From Allomesorhizobium camelthorni (GTDB lineage Bacteria; Pseudomonadota; Alphaproteobacteria; Rhizobiales; Rhizobiaceae), in NCBI RefSeq assembly GCF_011045125.1, contig NZ_JAAKZF010000021.1, positions 1 to 64,000 of the forward strand: a stretch of 64,000 nt of DNA, given 5' to 3'. A program made the translations under genes and the position numbers. Numbering within the stretch: the first letter of the stretch is position 1; every line of letters begins with the position of its first letter. A model generated the notes under the pieces. That model made no database searches and was not told where the DNA came from. It worked only from the letters and a program-made list of their open reading frames with translations. Shown one piece after another: positions 37,865 through 45,866 of the stretch.

Positions 37865-39121
37865 CTATTGCAGCCAGGCGGAGGGGCCGGCGCCGGCCTC
37901 ATCGAGCGTGTGACCGGTGCGGAAACGATCGAGGCCGAAGGCGGCGATCAGCGGATGCGGCTTGCCGGTCGCGATGGTGTGCGCAAAGCACCAGCCGGAA
38001 GCGGGCGTCGCCTTGAAGCCGCCATAGCACCAGCCGCCATTCAGGTAGAGGCCTTCGATCGGCGTTGGGCATATGATCGGACTGGCGTCGGGCGTCATGT
38101 CCATGACGCCGCCCCAATGGCGCAGCAGCCTGATACGCGAGATGGAGGGCATCAGCGCGATAGCCGCCTCCGCCACCTCGCGCACCACGCCGAGATTGCC
38201 GCGCTGGGCGTAGGAATTATAGCCGTCGAGATTGCCGCCAAAGACCAGCCCGCCCTTGTCGGACTGGCTGACATAGAAGTGGTCCGCGCCATAGGCGACG
38301 ACATGGTCGACCAGCGGCTTCAGCGGTTCGGTGACGAAGGCCTGTAGCACGTGGCTCTCGATCGGCAGTTCCAGGCCGGCTTTCTGTCCGAGCACGGACG
38401 TGTGGCCGGCCACCGCCAGCCCCACCCTGCCGGCGCCGATCCGGCCCTTCGTCGTTTCGACGCCGACGATCTTTTCGCCATCACGGACGAAGCCGGTCAC
38501 TTCGCAATTCTGGATGATGTCGACGCCGTGGCCGTCGGCGGCGCGCGCATAGCCCCAGGCGACGGCATCGTGGCGCGCGGTGCCGGCGCGGCCCTGGAAA
38601 ATCGCGCCGTGGATGGGGAAGCGCGCCGTGTCGGAAAAGTCGAGATAGGGTGTAAGCTGGCGCACGTCGTCGCGGTCGAGAATGTCGGCGTCGATGCCGT
38701 TCAGCCGCATGATATTGGCGCGATGGCTGAAGCTGTCGAGCTGGTCGGCGGAATGCGCGGTGACGAGCTGGCCACGCTGCGAGAACATGACGTTGAAATT
38801 CAGCGCCTGCGACATGCCCTCCCAGAGCTTCATCGAAAACTCGTAGAACTGGGTGTTGCCGTCGAGCAGGTAGTTGGATCGGATGACGGTGGTGTTGCGG
38901 CCGACATTGCCGCCGCCGACATAGCCCTTCTCCAGCACGGCCACGTTGCGTATGCCGTGGTTCTCGGCGAGGTAGAAGGCGGTGGCGAGGCCATGCCCGC
39001 CGCCACCGACAATCACCACGTCGTAAGCGGGCTTCGCTTCCGCAGCGCGCCAGGCGCGCTGCCAGTTCCTTTGACCGGAGAGCGCATTGCGGAAAATAGA
39101 AAATGTCGAGTAGCGGGCCAT
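37865..39121 (-). CDS. soxB: Heterotetrameric sarcosine oxidase, beta subunit
   Basis: A 418-residue flavoprotein of the D-amino-acid-oxidase fold. The dinucleotide motif is YDVVIVGGGGHGLATAFYLAE at about residue 33. NTTVIRSNYL holds the conserved Arg region near the flavin, and the C-terminal YLNGGWCYGGFKATPASGWCFAHTIATGKPH is typical of SoxB. It carries the sarcosine oxidation site. The start is 9 bases after the M24 gene, so hydrolase and oxidase are co-expressed. Confidence 0.95.
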   Translation of the reverse strand: MARYSTFSIFRNALSGQRNWQRAWRAAEAKPAYDVVIVGGGGHGLATAFYLAENHGIRNVAVLEKGYVGGGNVGRNTTVIRSNYLLDGNTQFYEFSMKLWEGMSQALNFNVMFSQRGQLVTAHSADQLDSFSHRANIMRLNGIDADILDRDDVRQLTPYLDFSDTARFPIHGAIFQGRAGTARHDAVAWGYARAADGHGVDIIQNCEVTGFVRDGEKIVGVETTKGRIGAGRVGLAVAGHTSVLGQKAGLELPIESHVLQAFVTEPLKPLVDHVVAYGADHFYVSQSDKGGLVFGGNLDGYNSYAQRGNLGVVREVAEAAIALMPSISRIRLLRHWGGVMDMTPDASPIICPTPIEGLYLNGGWCYGGFKATPASGWCFAHTIATGKPHPLIAAFGLDRFRTGHTLDEAGAGPSAWLQ

Positions 39122-39130
39122 GACGCGGCT

Positions 39131-40279
39131 TCAGCGGACGATCGGGCCGGTCGGCGTGCGCGTCAGCACCTCCGCGCCAGCGTCGGTCAGGAGGACCGTG
39201 TTGGAGATGAAGTCATCTCCGCGTCCGGTATGCATCAGCCAGGACAGAACGTGGAAGCTCATGCCGTTCTCGATCTCCAGGTCGGAATCGTGCCGCAGGC
39301 CGGTGACCGAGTTGCCGCCGGTCCAAGATGGCGGCTGGCCGATGCCGACCAGATAGCCGCAGTGGTGGCGGCGGTAGTGGGAAAGGCCGGCCTCGTCGAC
39401 CACGCCTTGCCATGCTGCGTAGACATTGCGCGCCCTGGCTCCCGGCCGCAGCGCCTTCACGACGGCGTCGAACGCCTTGGCGGTCACTTCGGCCATGACA
39501 GCGTCTTCATCGCTGATGTAGCCGATGCGGACAAGCCGCCCGAGCGGCGCGTGATAGCGCGAGACGCAGCCGGAGAGCTCAACGAAGACCGGCTCGCCCT
39601 TGCGGTAAACGCCCGAGCCCCAGGTCGTATGCTCTTCGCCAAGGCGCGCCGCTGGCCGTATGAAGGGCCCGAAGCCCGGCGCATGACCGCCGGCGCGGAT
39701 CATCGCCGCCACGCATTGCGCGGCGACCTCCTGCTCGGAGGCTTGGTCGGAAATCGCCGCGATGGCAGCGCCCGCGGCGGCGTCCGTGACCTTCGCGGCC
39801 TCGCGCATCAGCGCCTGCTCCTCGGCGCTCTTCACCCACCGGATCCTGTCAACCAGCCCGGAGACATCGCTCCAATTCGCATCGGCCTGCGCCTTGAGTT
39901 TTTCGGCGAGACCGTGGCTTAACCCGGACGTCCAGTATTCGAGCCCGATCCGCTTTCCCGGCAGGCCAAGCTCGGAAAGCACGCGCGCGGACAGATCCGC
40001 CGCGGTTTCGCTATCGGAATGGCCGCGAAATTCCGCCGCCTTCACCTGCTTCTCAATCGTCACTTTCTCCATCGAGCGGGTTATCAGGACCGGCTTTCCG
40101 TCGAGCGGAACGATCAGCAGATGCGGAGCGAAATAACCCCAATGGTCGAGACCGGTGAGATAGAAGACGTTTTCCGGCGAGGCGAAGATCGCGGCGTCGA
40201 GCCTGCGCCGCGCCAGTTCCGTCTGGACCCTGAAGAGGCGGCCGTCGATCTCGGCATCGGAAAAGGGATTGCGATCCAT
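39131..40279 (-). CDS. M24-family creatinase-fold hydrolase lacking metal ligands (second copy)
   Basis: A 382-residue pita-bread-fold protein, starting at ATG 40279. The N-terminal domain (VFYLTGLDHWGYFAPHLLIVP) resembles creatinase/prolidase; the C-terminal domain is M24. The metal-ligand positions of aminopeptidase P are replaced: VELSGCVSRYHAPLGRLVRIG has Glu and Pro where two Asp are expected, and GMSFHVLSW lacks the Glu. His in GEEHTTWGSG is kept, at the place of the creatinase catalytic His. It is therefore probably a metal-independent amidino- or amidohydrolase like creatinase or ectoine hydrolase. Paralogous to the next gene upstream and placed directly before soxB. Confidence 0.82.
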   Translation of the reverse strand: MDRNPFSDAEIDGRLFRVQTELARRRLDAAIFASPENVFYLTGLDHWGYFAPHLLIVPLDGKPVLITRSMEKVTIEKQVKAAEFRGHSDSETAADLSARVLSELGLPGKRIGLEYWTSGLSHGLAEKLKAQADANWSDVSGLVDRIRWVKSAEEQALMREAAKVTDAAAGAAIAAISDQASEQEVAAQCVAAMIRAGGHAPGFGPFIRPAARLGEEHTTWGSGVYRKGEPVFVELSGCVSRYHAPLGRLVRIGYISDEDAVMAEVTAKAFDAVVKALRPGARARNVYAAWQGVVDEAGLSHYRRHHCGYLVGIGQPPSWTGGNSVTGLRHDSDLEIENGMSFHVLSWLMHTGRGDDFISNTVLLTDAGAEVLTRTPTGPIVR

Positions 40280-40316
40280 AAGATATCCTTGAAATGCACG
40301 GTTCTCGCCGGCGTGG

Positions 40317-41498
40317 TCAGTCGATGACGATAAGTTCGCGCGGCACGTCGCACAGGCGTTCGCCGCCGCGTTCGGTGATGACGAAGGATTCCGAGATCGA
40401 GATGCCGAAATCATCGAGCCAGACGCCGGCCATGAAGTGGAAGCACATGCCGGGCAGCATCTTGGTGGTGTCGCCGGGCCTGAGGCTCGCGGTGCGCTCA
40501 CCCCAATCGGGTGGGTAGGCGAGCCCGACCGGATAGCCGACGCGGCTTTCCTTCTTCAGGCCATTCTTGCGCAGCACCGCCTGCCAAGCAGCTTCGACCT
40601 CTTCGGCGGTCTTGCCGGGCTTGGCCAGTTCAAGGCCGGCGTCGACGCCGGCGACGATGGTCTTGGCCATATCGACCATGGCCTGCGGCGGCTTGCCGAA
40701 ATGCACGGTCCGCGTCAGCGCCGCATGGTAGCGATGCCGCACACCGGCGATCTCGATGATGGCGAGGCCATTGTCCGGCAACGGCGCGTCTGACCAGGTC
40801 AAATGCGGCGTGCTTGTCCCTTCGCCGACCGGCACGAGAGGGCAGATAGCGGCATAGTCGCCGCCGACGCCCGGCAGGCCCATGATCTGCGCGTGGTAGA
40901 TCTCGGCGATGACGTGGTTTTGGGGCACGCCCGGCCGCATCTTTTCGATGCCGCGCTTCATGGCGTGGCTGCAAATGGCGCCCGCGTCGCGGATCAGCGC
41001 CAGTTCCGCGTCCGACTTCACCAATCGCGCCCAGTTGACGAGGTCGTGGTTGTTGGCGAAGCGCGCGCCGGGCAGACCCCGGGTGAGATGGGCGTGGCAG
41101 CGCGCGGTGTAATAGTGAGCGTCCATTTCGACGCCGATGCGCGCGTTTGCCCAGCCGCGCGCCCGGATCAGTTCCGCGAGTTCGTCGTAGGGATGTTCAA
41201 GCGGCTGCTGCACCAGGCGCTCGGAGAACGGAACGACGTTGCGTTCGGGCAGGCCGGTCGTCATGCGCGCGCTCTTTGCGTCCTGCGCCCTGCCGAACCA
41301 GATCGGCCGCTCCTCCTCCAGGTGAACCAGCACGCATTGCGGTACGTAGAACGACCAACCGTCATAGCCGGTCAGCCAGCACATATTGGCGGGATCCTGG
41401 CAGACGATCAGGTCAAAGCCGCCCTTTTCCATGCGCCCCTTCACGTCGGCCAGGCGCCGTGCGTGTTCCGCGTCCGTGAATATCCCGAAGCCGCTCAT
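40317..41498 (-). CDS. M24-family creatinase/ectoine-hydrolase (DoeA/EutD)-like hydrolase
   Basis: A 393-residue protein from ATG 41498, with GGAGG 4 bases upstream. CWLTGYDGWSFYVPQCVLV and GYPVGLAYPPDWGERT are segments I associate with DoeA/EutD ectoine hydrolases. Metal-site positions are again altered (IEIAGVRHRYHAALTRTVHFG has Ala for the second Asp; LPGMCFHFMAGVW lacks the Glu), while the His in TSTPHLTW is kept. The family opens ectoine or splits creatine to sarcosine and urea without metal. With sox genes downstream and Ehu-type genes divergent, the substrate may be creatine, ectoine-like or another N-methyl compound. First gene of the minus operon. Confidence 0.8.
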   Translation of the reverse strand: MSGFGIFTDAEHARRLADVKGRMEKGGFDLIVCQDPANMCWLTGYDGWSFYVPQCVLVHLEEERPIWFGRAQDAKSARMTTGLPERNVVPFSERLVQQPLEHPYDELAELIRARGWANARIGVEMDAHYYTARCHAHLTRGLPGARFANNHDLVNWARLVKSDAELALIRDAGAICSHAMKRGIEKMRPGVPQNHVIAEIYHAQIMGLPGVGGDYAAICPLVPVGEGTSTPHLTWSDAPLPDNGLAIIEIAGVRHRYHAALTRTVHFGKPPQAMVDMAKTIVAGVDAGLELAKPGKTAEEVEAAWQAVLRKNGLKKESRVGYPVGLAYPPDWGERTASLRPGDTTKMLPGMCFHFMAGVWLDDFGISISESFVITERGGERLCDVPRELIVID

Positions 41499-41551
41499 GT
41501 TCCTCCCGGCGCCGCCATGTTCCAGGCACGAGGTTCTCATTGTAAGTTCAA

Positions 41552-41561
41552 TTGTGCACAA
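41552..41561. promoter_or_regulatory. GntR-type palindrome before the M24-sox operon
   Basis: TTGTGCACAA is a perfect 10-base palindrome 54 bases before the first M24 gene. It resembles the TTGTATACAA-type sites of FCD-class GntR regulators. A related half-matching site is at 41648-41657. Confidence 0.5.
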
Positions 41562-41627
41562 CTATTCGACAATCTGGCTCTTAAACTCGACGGATATCCA
41601 GATTTTCGGTCGATGTAACATCTTAGC

Positions 41628-41657
41628 TTGTCAGATGTCTAGCGGAGTTGTATACGT
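41628..41657 (+). promoter_or_regulatory. Putative ehuB promoter with overlapping GntR-type site
   Basis: TTGTCA (41628-41633) and TATACG (41651-41656) are separated by 17 bases. TTGTATACGT (41648-41657), a variant of the palindrome at 41552, overlaps the -10. An additional inverted repeat ACATCT/AGATGT (41618-41623/41633-41638) lies at the -35. Confidence 0.5.
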
Positions 41658-41731
41658 CATGTGAGCTTGGCGACGGCTTCGCGAGAAAAGCCGATCCAGG
41701 TAATCGCGCAAATCACAAAAAAGGGGAACTC

Positions 41732-42601
41732 ATGTTCAAGTCACCGATATCCCGCCGTTCGGTCGTCAAGGCGGCCGCTGTTCTGGCTCTCGCAGGAGCG
41801 GCATTCACATCGCTGCCGGCTCAGGCGCAGTCGACGCTCGAGAAGGCCAAGGCGGAGGGCTTTATCCGCGTCGGCTTCGCCAACGAGGCGCCGTTCGGTT
41901 ACGCCACGCCTGACGGCAAGCTGACCGGCGAAGCGCCGGAAGTCGCCAAGGCGGTGCTCGCCAAGATGGGCATCGCGCAGGTCGATGGCGTGCTGACCGA
42001 ATTCGGTTCGCTCATTCCCGGGCTCAAGGCCGGCCGCTTCGACATTATTGCAGCCGGCATGTTCATCAACCCGAAGCGCTGCGCCGAGATCAATTTTTCC
42101 GAACCGTCTTACGGCATCGGCCAGGCCATGCTGGTGGCGAAGGGCAACCCGAAAGGGGTCAAGGACTATTCCAGCATCAAGGACAATGCCGACCTCAAGC
42201 TGGCCGTGATGGCCGGCGCGGTCGAGGGCGGTTATGCGAAGGACGCGGGCGTTGCAGCTGAGCAGATTGTTTCCTTGCCCGATCAGTCCAGCCTTGTCGC
42301 GGCCGTCCAGTCGGGCCGAGCGGATGCTGCCGCGCTCACCGCCCTGTCGATCGCCGACATGGCCAAGAAGGCCGACGGCGTCGAATCGACCACGCCATTC
42401 GGCGAGGTTGCCGGCAAGTCGGTGAAAGGCCACGGCGGTTTCGGTTTCCGCAAGGAGGACACGGATCTGCTCGAGGCGTTCAATGCCGAACTGAAGACGT
42501 TCCTCGGCTCGCCGGAGCATATCGCGCTGGTCGAACCGCTCGGCTTCGGCAAGGACTATCTGCCGAACAAGACCACAGCCGAGCTCTGCGCCGGCCAATA
42601 A
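41732..42601 (+). CDS. ehuB: Polar amino-acid/ectoine-type ABC transporter substrate-binding protein (EhuB-like)
   Basis: A 289-residue family 3 periplasmic binding protein. A twin-arginine-like signal (SPISRRSVVKAAAVLALAGAAFTSLPAQAQ) is followed by IRVGFANEAPFGYATPDGKLTGEAPEVAK. FDIIAAGMFINPKRCAEINFSEPSYG matches my memory of EhuB, the ectoine/hydroxyectoine binding protein of rhizobia. ATG 41732 is preceded by AAGGGGAA. Without eutABC/E genes nearby the ligand need not be ectoine; the sox/M24 operon points to an N-methyl or guanidino compound. Confidence 0.78.
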   Translation: MFKSPISRRSVVKAAAVLALAGAAFTSLPAQAQSTLEKAKAEGFIRVGFANEAPFGYATPDGKLTGEAPEVAKAVLAKMGIAQVDGVLTEFGSLIPGLKAGRFDIIAAGMFINPKRCAEINFSEPSYGIGQAMLVAKGNPKGVKDYSSIKDNADLKLAVMAGAVEGGYAKDAGVAAEQIVSLPDQSSLVAAVQSGRADAAALTALSIADMAKKADGVESTTPFGEVAGKSVKGHGGFGFRKEDTDLLEAFNAELKTFLGSPEHIALVEPLGFGKDYLPNKTTAELCAGQ

Positions 42602-42614
42602 GTTCCCAACTGCT

Positions 42615-42643
42615 GGCGGCGCGAGAGCGCCGCCCCTTTTTTT
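42615..42643 (+). terminator. Intrinsic-terminator-like hairpin between ehuB and ehuC
   Basis: GGCGGCGC (42615-42622) and GCGCCGCC (42627-42634) form a perfect 8-base-pair stem with a GAGA tetraloop, followed by CC and seven T (42637-42643). This is a complete rho-independent terminator inside an operon, only 10 bases before the next ATG, implying that most transcripts stop after the binding-protein gene. Confidence 0.8.
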
Positions 42644-42653
42644 GGAGGCGCAG

Positions 42654-43382
42654 ATGGGAATCGGTACACTGGTTGGCATGCTCGTCGCAGCACTGGCCGT
42701 GATCGGCGTGCTGGCGACGCAGGAAGAATATAGCCTGTTCCTGCCGGGACTTTTGCAGGGCGCGGTCCTGACGATCGAGATCGCCGTCCTCGGCAGCCTG
42801 CTCGCTGTCGTCATGGGCGTGCTCGCCGCGCTGGCGCGGATGTATGGCCCGGCGCCGCTCCGATGGCTGGCGACGGTCTATGTCGAGATCTTCCGCGGCA
42901 CTTCGGCGCTGGTGCAGCTGTTCTGGCTGTTTTTCGTCCTGCCGCAATTCGGCCTTTCGATCGATGCGTTTCCCGTCGCTGTCCTGGCGCTGGGCCTGAA
43001 CGTCGGGGCATATGGATCGGAGTGCGTGCGCGGCGCGATCCAGGCTGTCGCGCGCGGCCAGTGGGAGGCGGCGACCGCGCTCAACATGAGCCGCTCCCAG
43101 ATGCTGCGCCGGATCATCCTGCCGCAGGCTTTCGTCGCCATGATCCCGCCCTGGGGCAATTTGTTCATCGAGCTGTTGAAATCGACCGCGCTCGTCTCGC
43201 TGATCACGCTTTCGGACCTCGCCTTCAAGGCGCAGCAGATGAACCAGAACACGTTCAAGACCATTCCGATCTTTACCCTCGTCCTGCTGATGTACCTCGC
43301 CATGTCGCTGGTGCTGACCATCGGCATGAGATTTCTCGAGAAGCGCGCGTCGCTCGGGCTGGCGCGGGGGAAGGCAGCATGA
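42654..43382 (+). CDS. ehuC: Amino-acid-type ABC transporter permease (EhuC-like)
   Basis: A 242-residue HisMQ/GlnP-type permease with five helices. GGAGG at 42644-42648 sets the start at ATG 42654 rather than TTG 42642. The core segment VEIFRGTSALVQLFWLFFVLPQFG and the EAA loop QWEAATALNMSRSQMLRRIILPQAF are typical. It is coupled to the second permease by an overlapping stop and start. Confidence 0.82.
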   Translation: MGIGTLVGMLVAALAVIGVLATQEEYSLFLPGLLQGAVLTIEIAVLGSLLAVVMGVLAALARMYGPAPLRWLATVYVEIFRGTSALVQLFWLFFVLPQFGLSIDAFPVAVLALGLNVGAYGSECVRGAIQAVARGQWEAATALNMSRSQMLRRIILPQAFVAMIPPWGNLFIELLKSTALVSLITLSDLAFKAQQMNQNTFKTIPIFTLVLLMYLAMSLVLTIGMRFLEKRASLGLARGKAA

Positions 43383-44038
43383 TCTGGGACTGGGCATTCG
43401 CCTTCGAAATCATTCCGGTCCTCGCCCGCGCGGCCATCGTAACCATCGAGGCGACGGTGCTTGGCTTCGCGATCGCCGCGTCGCTGGGTCTCGTGCTGGC
43501 CGTGGTCCGCATCGCCGTGCCGTGGACGGGCTGGACGATCTCGGTGCTCGTCGAACTGGTCCGCTCGACGCCTCTGCTCATCCAGATATTCTTTATCTAT
43601 TTCGTCTTCCCGAAATTCGGCGTCGTGCTCGACGCCTTCACGGCCGGCGTGCTCGCCATCGGCATCCACTATGCGGCCTATTGCTCCGAGGTCTACCGCG
43701 CCGGCTTCGACAATATCCATCGCGGCCAGTGGGAAGCCTCGATCGCGCTCAATCTCTCGCAATGGACGACCTTCCGCGATATCATCATCCCGCAGGTCAT
43801 CCCGCCGATCGTGCCGGCGCTCGGCAACTATCTCGTAGCGCTGTTCAAGGAGACGCCGCTGCTTTCCGCGATCGCGGTCCTGGAACTCATGCAGACCGCC
43901 AAGATCATCGGCTCCGAGACGTTCCGCTACACCGAGCCGATCACGCTGGTCGGCCTGTTCTTTCTTGCGATGAGCCTGGTTTCGGCCGCGCTTATCCGCT
44001 CCCTTGAAGGCGTGCTCAACCGGAGGACCATGCGATGA
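43379..44038 (+). CDS. ehuD: Amino-acid-type ABC transporter permease (EhuD-like)
   Basis: A 219-residue permease of the same family. ATG 43379 overlaps the previous TGA; the open frame extends far upstream only inside ehuC. VELVRSTPLLIQIFFIYFVFPKFG and the EAA loop QWEASIALNLSQWTTFRDIIIPQVI are diagnostic. It forms a heterodimeric channel with the preceding protein. Confidence 0.82.
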   Translation: MIWDWAFAFEIIPVLARAAIVTIEATVLGFAIAASLGLVLAVVRIAVPWTGWTISVLVELVRSTPLLIQIFFIYFVFPKFGVVLDAFTAGVLAIGIHYAAYCSEVYRAGFDNIHRGQWEASIALNLSQWTTFRDIIIPQVIPPIVPALGNYLVALFKETPLLSAIAVLELMQTAKIIGSETFRYTEPITLVGLFFLAMSLVSAALIRSLEGVLNRRTMR

Positions 44039-44814
44039 CGGAACAACCAATGGTCCGCTTCGAGAACGTCTCGAAACGCTACGGTGCGCTGACCGTTCTC
44101 GACGGGCTCAATCTCGATGTGCCCCGCGGCGAGAAAGTTTCCGTCATCGGCCCGTCCGGCTCGGGCAAGACCACGGTGCTGCGCATGCTGATGACGCTCG
44201 AGACTATCAACGATGGCGTCATTTGGGTCGAAGGCGAGCCGCTCACGCACATGGAGAGGAACGGCAAGCTGGTACCCGCCGATCTCGCCCATATCCGCAA
44301 GATCCGAGCCAAGATCGGGATGGTGTTCCAGTCGTTCAATCTGTTCCCGCATATGACGGCGATGCAGAACTGCATCGAGGCGCCGATAACAGTGCTCGGC
44401 ATGAAACGGGCGGAAGCGGAAGAACGCGCCGCCGAGCTTCTGGACATGGTCGGACTATCACAGAAGAAGGGTCACTATCCCTCCCAACTCTCCGGCGGCC
44501 AGCAGCAGCGCGTTGCGATTGCCAGGGCGCTCGCCATGAGGCCCAAGATCATGCTGTTCGATGAGGTGACGTCGGCGCTCGACCCCGAACTTGTCGGTGA
44601 AGTGCTGGAGGTCATCCGGAAACTCGGCAGGGAACATGACCTGACCATGCTGATGGTTACCCACCAGATGGGCTTCGCCAAGGAATTTTCGGATCGCGTC
44701 TGCTTCTTCCATGCGGGCAAGATCTGCGAACAGGGTCCGCCAAGCGAACTCTTCGGCGCGCCCAAGAACGAGCGGACACGGCAATTCTTGCACGCTGTAC
44801 TGGAGGCCGGATGA
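44035..44814 (+). CDS. ehuA: Amino-acid-type ABC transporter ATP-binding protein (EhuA-like)
   Basis: A 259-residue ATPase with Walker A GPSGSGKTTVLRMLMTLE, the Q-loop GMVFQSFNLFPHM, signature LSGGQQQRVAIARALA and Walker B IMLFDEVTSALDPELVG. The insert GVIWVEGEPLTHMERNGKLVPADLAHIRKIRAK is longer than in GlnQ and is what I recall for EhuA. It overlaps ehuD and the GntR gene by four bases each. Confidence 0.85.
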   Translation: MTEQPMVRFENVSKRYGALTVLDGLNLDVPRGEKVSVIGPSGSGKTTVLRMLMTLETINDGVIWVEGEPLTHMERNGKLVPADLAHIRKIRAKIGMVFQSFNLFPHMTAMQNCIEAPITVLGMKRAEAEERAAELLDMVGLSQKKGHYPSQLSGGQQQRVAIARALAMRPKIMLFDEVTSALDPELVGEVLEVIRKLGREHDLTMLMVTHQMGFAKEFSDRVCFFHAGKICEQGPPSELFGAPKNERTRQFLHAVLEAG

Positions 44815-45542
44815 CGCTTGGAGCGGACGCCGCGATCGTAACGGAGGCTGCTCCCGCGCCGCGCCCGCTTTCGGCGCGGGAACGGTTCGAGCGAATCTAT
44901 CGTATTTTGCGCGACCGCATCTGCCTGCTTGACTACCCGCCGGGGAGTCACCTCTCCGAGGAAGAGTTGGCGCAGGAGTTCCAGATCAGCCGCACTCCGG
45001 TTCGCCGTGTTCTGGCGCGGCTTGAATCCGAAGGTCTGGTTCAGTCCGTCCATGGCGTCGGCACGCTCGTAACCGACGTCGACATCGAGGAATTGCAGCA
45101 GGTCTACGATCTGCGCCTGGAACTGGCGCTGCTGATCGGCAGGCTTTCGCCGATCCCGCGGACGGCGGCCGATCTCGACCGAATTCGGGCGCTCATTGCG
45201 CGCTGTGATTCCGACCTCCTCAATCCCGATCAGCGTGCCTTCCTGCGTCTCAACATGGATTTTTTCCACGAGTTGACCGCGATGACCGGCAACCAGCCGT
45301 TGCGCGAGATCAGCGAGCGCCTGTATTTCCAGGTCGCGCGTGTGGTCCTGAAAATGATGCCGCGGCTAGGTCTTGTGGAAGAGTTCACCGCGTTCCGCCG
45401 CGAAATGGAGGAGGTGCTTGCCGCCGCAGAGATCGGCGACTGGGAATCGATCGGGCATATAAGGCGCGCTCATATCTCAATGAGCTTCCACCGCATGATG
45501 CGCCATTCGAGCAAGCATGAAGAGGCGGACCGGCGGCGCTAG
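44811..45542 (+). CDS. GntR family regulator, FCD (FadR-like) subfamily
   Basis: A 243-residue regulator. After a 20-residue tail comes the winged helix (RERFERIYRILRDRICLLDYPPGSHLSEEELAQEFQISRTPVRRVLARLESEGLV, about residues 24-80), then an all-helical FCD effector domain, in which metal-binding histidines are usual. It is the last gene of the ehu operon and is proposed to bind the TTGTGCACAA-type sites in the divergent promoter region. Effector: probably the transported compound or its product. Confidence 0.9.
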   Translation: MTLGADAAIVTEAAPAPRPLSARERFERIYRILRDRICLLDYPPGSHLSEEELAQEFQISRTPVRRVLARLESEGLVQSVHGVGTLVTDVDIEELQQVYDLRLELALLIGRLSPIPRTAADLDRIRALIARCDSDLLNPDQRAFLRLNMDFFHELTAMTGNQPLREISERLYFQVARVVLKMMPRLGLVEEFTAFRREMEEVLAAAEIGDWESIGHIRRAHISMSFHRMMRHSSKHEEADRRR

Positions 45543-45866
45543 TTGGCCTGGCGCGGACCGCAGCCGATGGCGTCACCGCCTTAGGACGCCGATCTCGGGA
45601 TTGCTCACCTCAAACGATTTCAATTGTGATGCCGCTTGGGCTCTTCGTGACTGAAACGCATTTCCCCCGATCTGTCAGAGATCAAGCGGAAGACATGGGA
45701 TTTCAGGTAGGGTGGAGAGCCTGCCGCCGCATTCCCGCCTCCCGCCGCAATAGCGCCTTGCCGGCTTCACACAACTTTACATTCGCCCGCAACGGCCGAA
45801 ACGTTGCGCTCCTAGTCTGGCCCAGCCGCGGCAGAGATGCCGCTTTTAGCTAAAAGGACCAGCATC
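45543..45866. other. Intergenic region before the Spy-like gene
   Basis: A stretch of 324 bases without a convincing gene; a 75-codon open frame at 45626-45853 has no ribosome-binding site and no recognisable sequence. The 90 bases before the next gene should hold the promoter of the Spy-like gene and its two-component system, including ACAACTTTACATT at 45772-45784, but no clear direct repeat for the OmpR-type regulator was found. Confidence 0.5.

Noticed and set aside
38351-39922. A 523-codon plus-strand open frame opposite soxB and the M24 gene
   Set aside because: It spans two convincing genes on the other strand and shows no domain; a GC-rich third-position artefact.
39131-41498. The two M24 genes considered as inactive pseudogenes because metal ligands are missing
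   Set aside because: Reading frames are intact with good start signals, the catalytic His is kept, and creatinase-like enzymes work without metal.
41732-44814. A firm assignment of the transporter to ectoine
   Set aside because: Sequence style fits EhuABCD, but the ectoine-degrading eutABC/E genes are absent and sarcosine oxidase genes are linked instead, so the ligand is left open.
45626-45853. A 75-codon open frame before the Spy-like gene
   Set aside because: No ribosome-binding site, no recognisable sequence, and it overlaps the probable promoter of the next gene.
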